Source: Bacteroidales bacterium UBA3724
Lineage (GTDB): Bacteria > Bacteroidota > Bacteroidia > Bacteroidales > P3
Assembly: GCA_002371315.1 (NCBI GenBank)
Contig: DFHL01000084.1
Location: 1,936-18,434, forward strand
Direction: 5' to 3'
DNA length: 16,499 bases
Positions 14,201-16,499 of this stretch are shown here, piece after piece. The position numbers were made by a program, and so were the translations under genes. Numbering within the stretch: position 1 is the first letter of the stretch; each line of letters begins with the position of its first letter. The notes below the pieces were generated by a model. It was not told where the DNA came from. It worked only from the letters and a program-made list of their open reading frames with translations, and made no database searches.

Positions 14201-16499
14201 ATGGTCAGGAAATTCCGTTGACAAATATATGGCTCTCTTTTGTCGACCTGCCACAGCAGTCGGATCCCGTCTATGTGAACCGTTTGCATCTGGTTGATAC
14301 CATCGGCATCATAGGACCTACGGGTTACAATATCACATTCCGTCTCAAACCGGAACTGCTCAAGGTTGTCAGTATCGAAGGACTTCCTTCGGAAGCTATC
14401 GACTCAATGTTGACCTCGTTCGATGTGGTTTTCAACAAGGCGTTCAGAGACTCTACTTTCTCCTACGAGGATATGTCGCTGAAGTGCAACAACGGTAATG
14501 AACTGATGGATCAGCACGTCTCTGTCGCAAAGGTTAATGATACACGATATACCGTTACTCTCAACGATGTCAATCATTTCGCCGGTCTTTATGTCCTGAA
14601 GGTGCACACTAATAACATCGTCGACCTCAATGGCTACAATGGACACGACGGGCTGCAGGGCAACTGGATTCAGACTCAAGCCTCGGTCCCGGTTTTCTCT
14701 ACAAACTTTTACGACACTATTTGCCAGTACCAGTCCTACAGCGACAACGGTTTCAATGCCGACTCCACTGGCATCTACACGCAAACCTTCTCGCTCCCCA
14801 ATGGTTACGACAGTGTCGTCAATCTCTATCTGACCGTGCTGCCCATTAGCCAAACTACCGATACTCAGGTGGCCTGCCAGTCGTTCACTTGGATTAACGG
14901 CGAAACCTATACCGCTTCCAATTATAGTGACACCGTTCTGCGAACTGGCGTAAATGGCTGCGACAGCATAATCACGCTCAACCTGACTGTCAACCACATC
15001 ACGACGTCTGTCGATGTCCAGACCGCCTGCGACAGCTACACCTGGATTGACGGCAACACCTACACCGCCTCTACCAGCACGCCGACCTACACGACTACCA
15101 ACGCCGCCGGTTGCGACAGCACTGTCACCCTTAATCTGACAATCAACAACAGTACCACTGGCGTTGACGTTCAGACCGCTTGCGACAGCTATACTTGGAT
15201 TGATGGCAACACCTACACAGCCTCTACCAGCACCCCGACCTACGCGACCACCAATGCCGCTGGTTGCGACAGCACTGTCACCCTCAACTTGACGGTGAAC
15301 AGTTCAAGTAGAAGCACTGACAACCAAACGGCTTGCAATGCCTTTACGTGGATCGATGGCAACACCTATACGAATAGTTTGAGCCCCAACGATAACGTCA
15401 CATTCACAACGACCAACGCCGCTGGCTGCGATAGTACGATTGTCCTTATCCTGACGTTGAACTACACCAGTAGAGGTATTGACAACCAATCGGCTTGCGA
15501 CACCTACACTTGGATCGACGGCAACACCTACACGAATAGCGTGAGCCCCAACGACAATGTTACCTTCACGACTACCAACGCCGCAGGTTGCGACAGTGTC
15601 GTCATACTTAATCTGACAATCAACAACAGCACCTCCACTGTTGACGTTCAGACCGCCTGCGACGAGTTCACTTGGATTAACAATGTGACCTATACCGCTT
15701 CAAACGATACGGCAACATATGCTCTTACCAACGCCGCTGGTTGCGACAGCACTGTCACTCTCAATCTGACCGTCAACAACAGCAGCACTGGCGTTGACAT
15801 CCAAACTGCCTGCGACGAGTTCACTTGGATTAACAATGTGACCTATAACGCTTCTAACGACACAGCTACCTATGTTCTTACCAACGCCGCCGGTTGTGAC
15901 AGCACTGTCACTCTCAACCTGACGTTGAACTACACCAGTAGAGGTATTGATAACCAGTCGAGTTGTGACGCCTACACTTGGATCGACGGCAACACCTACA
16001 CAAATAGCGTGAGCACCAACGACAATGTCACCTTCACTACAACCAACGCCGCCGGTTGCGACAGCACTGTCACCCTCAACCTGACGATTCTTCCTTATTA
16101 TACTGTGACCTTCAATGTCAATGGTGGTAATGGCACGATGAACAGTATGCCGGTCTGCTCCGGCCAGTCTGTTCAGCTGCCGGCCAACAGCTACACTAAC
16201 GAGGGCTACTACTTCCAGGGTTGGTCGACAGATGTCAATGGAGATGTGATTTATAATGATGGAGCAACGGTGACGTTAGATGGCGACATAACGCTCTATG
16301 CAGTATGGTCATCGTCTTGCTCTGATGTTGTTGCCAGCAGCTCTGTAATGGCTTGCGACAGCTATTCGTGGCGCAACAGCACCTACCGTGCAACGGGTGT
16401 CTATAACGACACGGTGATTAACGCAATTCCCGGCGGCTGCGACAGCGTCTATCAGCTGGTGCTCACTATCAACACCAGCACCACTGGCGTTGACGTCCA
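2224..16499 (+). CDS. Giant secreted modular adhesin-like protein, 3' end outside window
   Basis: This one frame is open from ATG at 2224 to the window edge: at least 4,758 codons, over about 500 kDa, with no stop. Residues 1-22 form a signal peptide (MKK, a hydrophobic core LIITVFLFVPGL, likely cleavage after IQA), so the protein is exported. In order it holds: an N-terminal domain (23-239); an array of fibronectin-III-like and cleaved-adhesin-like modules (240-2394); two GCDS units (2395-2511); beta-rich domains (2512-about 3300); a Gly/Cys-rich hinge and helical region (about 3260-3625); a further beta-rich region (about 3630-4160); and a GCDS repeat tail with one Flg_new repeat (from about 4160). 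No catalytic motif was recognised. The make-up suggests a cell-surface or secreted adhesin or structural protein, possibly a type IX secretion substrate, but the C-terminus that would show this is missing. Third-position C use is much higher in the middle than in the 5' part and the 11.2-14.7 kb part. The start is set by the signal peptide. Confidence 0.9.
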   Translation, partial: MKKLVQFLIITVFLFVPGLIQAQSLSQYGFETGIDSSKWVDMTTSTQILAPSNADGAVSQLEDIGFAFPFGSQTYTQFSVNTDGNLRLGSEVTGASVYSQPFEANNANIDNPKITGFGCDGYGASGSHYVKKLLVETNDDTMLVVEFCMGTYNTTTRNQLYKWQIHLNANGNVDIVYPGASGIPATAPAPSRQCGLCINSSDGWTVSANHIATHFTDGEEEEIPMSTWPDAGRYYTFLHPSNVSCPAPLILALDVEPTSATLTWTPGGTESLWALSINGNTVIVSDTTYTFTGLTANTNYSVSLRAICGAGDTSYMMVQSFRTACAYISIPYSYGFEDVDMDGKSYEDFGVDCWARHTSEMYGSGYPNVIEDSMRCHSGGKGLVWYMRNFGKTPEVYPIEDPENPVPAVVASGNYQFVVLPGVDTSQYPVNGLSLEFWAQRGDPTHHPKFMIGVMTDPNDLSTLTLVDSVEVDGSDWGKYVAYLAGYQGTGRYVALGAINPESEWGAFVDDITLDVMPSCPFKSELSVDSVGTDFVSVSWHQYGNESGWLVYMNGQIVGSTTGTAYRVMNLTENTPYTFEVAALCGSGDTSIVGAKVNAVTSCASSCSYQMTFVNPNGYAWNNGGITMVMGSNSVEYRMNADTLKTVQVEVCKGYPLDLIYSSYYSYWNSFYFINGTTGDTVASFVDGSQMEPGVSFYHNENPCPTCGFVVGLTCVDSSATQATLEWSQVGGEADGWQVRYVNEHTNIVLDTIVYDTVVTLTGLNPSSPYSVIVVAGCNDTLPSPADTVRFSTPTLCAPVSGLALDTNTVPITTADIVWNPGGSENSWNVKYVADGETDTVVYQNITTPRYTLTGLTPLKTYNVYVQSDCGIEMGIGSWRLLTFNTQRCAEYCEYEMHLADSYGDGWNGASIAITQGQWSQTVTMSTGRTYDTTISVCQGEPISFKFNSGRYNGECSFQIIDQNGDTVFASYNASSLSTTQPFFTHPNPCSPCGFTSDLAYVDSSSTWAAFAWNYYGSSSSWMVRYVADGSTDTLTLTTDTLAVTLNNLVPSTQYKLYVRPVCADGAHYLVDSLSFVTMGGCVAPSHLILSDTTETGVTLSWRADMQQWNLKYVPAGTTDTLFAGNLTTPSYTFSGLGYNTLYHIYLQSACGSDGNSSWTNIDYTTSPRPITLPYNETFDSVPSNEYLILLNGTQPNYWTVGTSSNGTRSLFITNDGSSNGYNKSSQSTVFAYAPIRFTEQGLCQYSYDWQCYGETTYDYLRVALVPASVALTPGNTTGWNYNALPSGSIALDNGGKLNLSNNWTTVTGSFAVDSSIYATNWNLVFYWRNDGSQGSNPAGSIDNISLNIPSCQTPADLAVLDSSITSATLTWSQYGTPGGWTVSYLADDSTDTLSVTTDTALVTLANLAPATTYTVWVQTQCDSGDVSNAAAISLKTLCDYADVPYYTGFESSNRFPDCWWRHTTFNSNYYPTISSSSSYAHSGNRYIYVYQYYTTQSCVALPPFQNPANLQLSFYAKYENYPVTVEAGVLEGHSFIPVDSVALRTDYPLNPYIIPLSDYTGNGHRIALRFKNNTGYGYCYLDDITVETIPPCPLVDSLVANALSDSSAHISWFDTVANAWNLKYVRIGSTDTQFVYNATTNATLLNSLADNSNYYVYVQAVCGNDGVGNWLKATFSTPCALRTVPFFQDFENAGNTLPSCWSTSNSGFTSIYSYSGYSHSGTRTLYIRPYNGESDVVLPEFANLNTLMLTFFAKATSLNYLPDTVEVGVMENGVRVPVSYIGISDVFPNDPYLVSFAGYSGSGSHPYIRVKSRNSSSAQVHFDDIALNTIPECMPVRGINVACLNADSATLQWLSTGSESAWNVKYIANGSYDTATLQVLQPEVHLQQLQASNVYTVWVQAACGNRTTQWNSYSFTTPCNYSDVPYSMDFESEGYNRMPSCWNSLRTTSAFATSGSGYANSGQHYLYLVPNNGNLDTATILLPPFQNPSQLQVRFYIRIGSGIGAACEVGVVEGENRFVAVDTVAVSSEYPTDPYVVPLDAYQGSGVRPAFRLYGGSIYYVDDVAVEPINNCPFVTAITDSGNFDRETTVRWTPGANESSWNVKYVPEGSTDTLLTSTSVPSVVLTDLIGNSNYYVYVQAVCDSTHSSIWNFRQISVPCEFVELPYQQNFNDYELPSCWATMPASSGNVFVSSSYAHEGNYSLYFYYAHSAILPPMRNISSLQLSFFARTVSSTPSMMAVGVMENDSFVPVDTLTVSNSYPTDPFKVNFGNYSGNGNRIALQPLSTYAYYVDELLVDDTSACQLPTDLSLSAITAHSASLHWTAGSSASQWNVKYVANRGSQNDTVRLDPTGNNTITLSPLSPNTIYHVYLQSVCADNGSSTWRKLTFTTDTCQGSLTQLDTTICNDSYLLFDGRYHYSTGVYSYNHISQVDGCDSIVRLNLTVNPAHRITLYDTVCRGTHYIDRGFDIVTDSIEVTTVYDTLFYQTAAGCDSNTILRLRVVPVELGDFTYITPLFNHLQTSYPVNFSWTAVPGATHYDLYLWDTASPQPATPLLSGISSTSVSMPTLGNNSGYFWRLRAYNECAEKWSAVRNLNVMVQPALTTRYPSLDFGEVAINDAVRRPISVYGTALTESINIQIIGTDADVFAVEPYANFDSLTGGSINVTFHPDRLQENFSAAIVYTSASLTDTTVLSGSLANFLNFTARADANVYSATDTVVISGHVTNALNQAVANHPVEVFVNTMGYRRTLSATTDASGNYTALFIPKPSEAGYYTLGAGKPGVYNNTATDDFNIPGLSLASSTPPTWLIEVGDTIEGDIVIKNRSSIPVSNILVEYDSLPDGAQISFDPLSLGALEQGSLHFTLTGSTVSDGNFYLPINLRATANDGTRLNIAAWYYCQPSTSQLIVQPQQLVASVARGTAKAVTLMLVNNGNNETGNISFTMPEVDWMYPLVDTNQAINIAPGDTGSVSMYIRFDRNASLSRYTGSFTINCPNGENVSVPYTVSTVSDTVGDLLVRVADDYTYNTAEGRYLEGASVVLRDYYSLDTVFAATTNADGEVAWSNIPEGFYRLYVYAQRHSQETRIIEISATEQNVQNVFLSYQAVSYEWVVQRTEIDDSYDLSLEAVFETSVPAPTLIIEAPSQIEPPAYGDSTVFNIIVTNYGLINAYNYSLSMPSSEEFTFRPLYDHIDTVEASHAYIIPCVVRATADHTGQDGYTTCRFYLSGIGFYYCNKGPNGYEWKQLYSSKSFTMRGVECPRTTTVPTTVYHTEVAGGGYVPCAFWCGGGSGGGGAYGYSSQPSVTQSVECQNTCVSSYQEAAAGSIALYGECGASLATAAAAGQTIAQGSLMNCVAPMVERVSTTVRTQGWIDDAVADLQLDDETRDAFALAANMSETSVSLASNFDMVDTVAASCEVAYTMADQLRALLPAIMMRNRLSYGISFGQATVGCVGFNLSSRGVAQMSGNADMLSVSPLANEMMLKYYTYAQNMVEIIDQLYAEDVWSNLDRNSLNNFVRTMDSVTGNSQMLITTAGRDYLVANNPNIAVAAVDGFVARWNRTVNYWCQGWYGRHQVSADMDTHFVELNATKLHEIRTSVDYMFNHGFISPYQMYIYPIYQIDSLLLAAPHSSVCAKVTVKFSQRVAMTREAFDGTLSIFNGTDTSMTNIEVHFVVKDAQGVDKSDLFQINTLSLDRIDNITNGTIISDKEATIKMRFIPERGAAPTEPVVYYFGGSFSYLDLTTGERVTYDFVPVDITVNPSPNLEVDYFLQRYILGDDALTLDKVEPSEPATLAMRFANVGYGAATNVIVESMQPEITENENGLAIDFNMIGSLQNGNEVALGLTDVHLGDISAHSATTAEWLFTSTLLGKFTPLSTNIIHNDSYGNPELSLITSLRAHQLLHLVTAYGNQDDGRNDFLVNDIADPDDYPDSLYFSNGGRTGVVLANNDTIDVPLSEQDSVVHLIMTPENIGWNYVRTADPGNGQYEIVRCVRDDGQEIPLTNIWLSFVDLPQQSDPVYVNRLHLVDTIGIIGPTGYNITFRLKPELLKVVSIEGLPSEAIDSMLTSFDVVFNKAFRDSTFSYEDMSLKCNNGNELMDQHVSVAKVNDTRYTVTLNDVNHFAGLYVLKVHTNNIVDLNGYNGHDGLQGNWIQTQASVPVFSTNFYDTICQYQSYSDNGFNADSTGIYTQTFSLPNGYDSVVNLYLTVLPISQTTDTQVACQSFTWINGETYTASNYSDTVLRTGVNGCDSIITLNLTVNHITTSVDVQTACDSYTWIDGNTYTASTSTPTYTTTNAAGCDSTVTLNLTINNSTTGVDVQTACDSYTWIDGNTYTASTSTPTYATTNAAGCDSTVTLNLTVNSSSRSTDNQTACNAFTWIDGNTYTNSLSPNDNVTFTTTNAAGCDSTIVLILTLNYTSRGIDNQSACDTYTWIDGNTYTNSVSPNDNVTFTTTNAAGCDSVVILNLTINNSTSTVDVQTACDEFTWINNVTYTASNDTATYALTNAAGCDSTVTLNLTVNNSSTGVDIQTACDEFTWINNVTYNASNDTATYVLTNAAGCDSTVTLNLTLNYTSRGIDNQSSCDAYTWIDGNTYTNSVSTNDNVTFTTTNAAGCDSTVTLNLTILPYYTVTFNVNGGNGTMNSMPVCSGQSVQLPANSYTNEGYYFQGWSTDVNGDVIYNDGATVTLDGDITLYAVWSSSCSDVVASSSVMACDSYSWRNSTYRATGVYNDTVINAIPGGCDSVYQLVLTINTSTTGVDV
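2290..2940 (+). other. N-terminal globular domain of the giant protein
   Basis: Residues 23-239 form a non-repeated, probably beta-rich domain. It includes IGFAFPFGSQTYTQFSVNTDGNLRLG and ends near GRYYTFLHPSN. Similar openings (a folded domain with an N-TDGN-LRLG-type motif ahead of fibronectin-III modules) occur in large Bacteroidota surface proteins, from memory. No ligand-binding or catalytic function can be assigned. Confidence 0.5.
4033..4338 (+). other. Degenerate DGWNG-type module of the giant protein
   Basis: Residues 604-705 read SCSYQMTFVNPNGYAWNNGG at the start and end with NPCPTCG. They match the module at 4894-5205 in length, in the VEVCKG/ISVCQG strand and in the C-terminal CxxC. 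The signature loop SYGDGWNG of the other copy has become PNGYAWNNG here, so the acidic loop is lost. Confidence 0.6.
4894..5205 (+). other. DGWNG-type module of the giant protein
   Basis: Residues 891-994 include YCEYEMHLADSYGDGWNG, then ISVCQGEPISFKF and a closing NPCSPCG. A D-YGDGWNG loop followed by a beta domain recurs in secreted bacterial proteins, from memory; the acidic loop may bind a metal, which is an inference. It is the better preserved of two copies. Confidence 0.6.
6283..9132 (+). repeat. Four tandem super-repeats, each one FN3-like plus one adhesin-like module
   Basis: Within the array, four consecutive pairs have nearly the same length: 6283-7005 (241 codons), 7006-7728 (241), 7729-8442 (238) and 8443-9132 (230). 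Each pair has cysteines at the same places: YVQ-VC, TPC, PSCW and the last residue of the adhesin module. The pairs are diverged, so they are old duplications; no long perfect DNA repeat was noticed. Confidence 0.75.
9406..9756 (+). other. Two internal GCDS units of the giant protein
   Basis: Two units of the family that forms the C-terminal tail occur here, after the last FN3-like module of the array. Unit one runs from TICNDSY (Cys codon at 9439) to GCDSIVRLNLTV (Cys at 9526). Unit two runs from TVCRG (9595) to GCDSNTILRLRV (9697). They are much more diverged than the tail units. Confidence 0.65.
9757..11520 (+). other. Mixed beta-sandwich domains: FN3, ASH-like, carboxypeptidase-regulatory-like
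   Basis: Residues 2512-2600 are a further fibronectin-III-like domain (FSWTAVPGATHYDLYLW). Residues about 2601-2714 begin YPSLDFGEVAINDAV and include VTFHPDRLQENFSA, as in ASH or choice-of-anchor-D domains. Residues about 2715-2795 (VISGHVTNALNQAVANHPVE, then TTDASGNYTALF) resemble a carboxypeptidase-regulatory or Cna-B fold. CARDB-like segments follow (IEVGDTIEGDIVIKNRS; VTLMLVNNGNNETGNISF). A second Cna-B-like domain (GASVVLRDYYSLDTVFAATT, then NADGEVAWSNIPEGFYRLYV) ends near 11520. All assignments are by motif and spacing. Confidence 0.55.
11521..14700 (+). other. Large non-repetitive central region of the giant protein
   Basis: This stretch has an Ig-like part (to about 11990), a Gly/Cys-rich hinge (12001-12130, including WCGGGSGGGG), then a helical, alanine-rich region with several cysteines (about 12130-13100). 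Next comes a beta region opening VCAKVTVKFSQRVAMTREAF and including YFLQRYILGDDALTLDKVEP, FANVGYGAATNV, NPELSLI and DDGRNDFLVNDIADPDDYPD. A SbsA-type Ig-like domain closes it (FDVVFNKAFRDSTF to about 14660). From memory, a region with this motif order recurs in large secreted proteins of Bacteroidota with different flanking repeats, and no function is known to me. It differs from the flanking arrays in having no internal repeats and lower third-position C. Confidence 0.55.
14704..16095 (+). repeat. Tandem 51/54-residue GCDS repeats in the tail of the giant protein
   Basis: Eight good units plus one degenerate first unit encode AC-SYTWIDGNTYT, then a variable strand, TTNAAGCDSTVTLNLTVN, then a linker. 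The first cysteine codons of the good units lie at 14875, 15028, 15181, 15334, 15496, 15658, 15811 and 15964, so the period is 153 or 162 bases. The longer units contain the extra NDNVTFT type strand. The first, degenerate unit (14704-14859) has GYDS where the others have GCDS, so it lacks the second cysteine. Each good unit has two cysteines about 28 residues apart, which could form a disulfide outside the cell. Units are similar enough at DNA level to recombine. Confidence 0.85.
16102..16308 (+). other. Listeria-Bacteroides (Flg_new / InlB B-type) repeat
   Basis: The segment opens with VTFNVNGGNGTM, has the central GYYFQGWSTDVNG, and closes with GDITLYAVW. This is the pattern of the roughly 70-residue beta-grasp-like Flg_new repeat found in internalins and many Bacteroidota surface proteins. 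It sits between GCDS units, with another unit starting at 16351. Confidence 0.85.
16351..16499 (+). repeat. Further GCDS unit after the Flg_new repeat, cut by window edge
   Basis: ACDSYSWRNSTYRATGVY, then GGCDSVYQLVLTIN, repeat the tail consensus. The last codons (STTGVDV) match the linker that precedes the next unit at 15154-15180, so the array probably continues beyond the window. Confidence 0.8.

Overview
The window looks like chromosomal DNA from a member of the Bacteroidales (phylum Bacteroidota), probably an uncultured gut or rumen lineage. The reasons are indirect. The proteins are Bacteroidota-style modular surface proteins (fibronectin-III-like and cleaved-adhesin-like modules, GCDS-type tail repeats). 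Two candidate -7 promoter elements read TATCTTTG. Translation starts follow A/T-rich leaders without clear Shine-Dalgarno sequences. No species can be named from the sequence alone.

Layout. Positions 76-1380 carry two small complete genes on the + strand: an MTA/SAH nucleosidase (mtnN/pfs) and S-ribosylhomocysteine lyase (luxS). These are the consecutive enzymes that detoxify S-adenosylhomocysteine and release the AI-2 precursor. A probable intrinsic terminator (1483-1509) and a tRNA-Arg(CCG) gene (1590-1663) follow. Positions 1664-2223 hold no convincing protein gene. They contain repeats, two candidate promoters and small stem-loops, which form the upstream region of the next gene.

From 2224 to the right edge one + strand reading frame stays open for at least 4,758 codons and runs off the window. 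It encodes a giant secreted protein: signal peptide, N-terminal globular domain, a long array of fibronectin-III-like and cleaved-adhesin-like modules, two GCDS units, a large non-repetitive central region, then a tail of 51- or 54-residue GCDS repeats interrupted by a Listeria-Bacteroides (Flg_new) repeat. The C-terminus, where a type IX secretion sorting domain might lie, is outside the window.

The most unusual non-coding feature is a family of five intergenic palindromic elements in the first 2.2 kb. Each has the same 8-bp mismatch-containing hairpin core flanked by varying numbers of heptamers (GTGACNN on the left, NNGTCAC-type on the right). They sit before mtnN, between mtnN and luxS, after the tRNA, and twice upstream of the giant gene. 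None lies inside a gene, apart from one that overlaps the mtnN stop codon.
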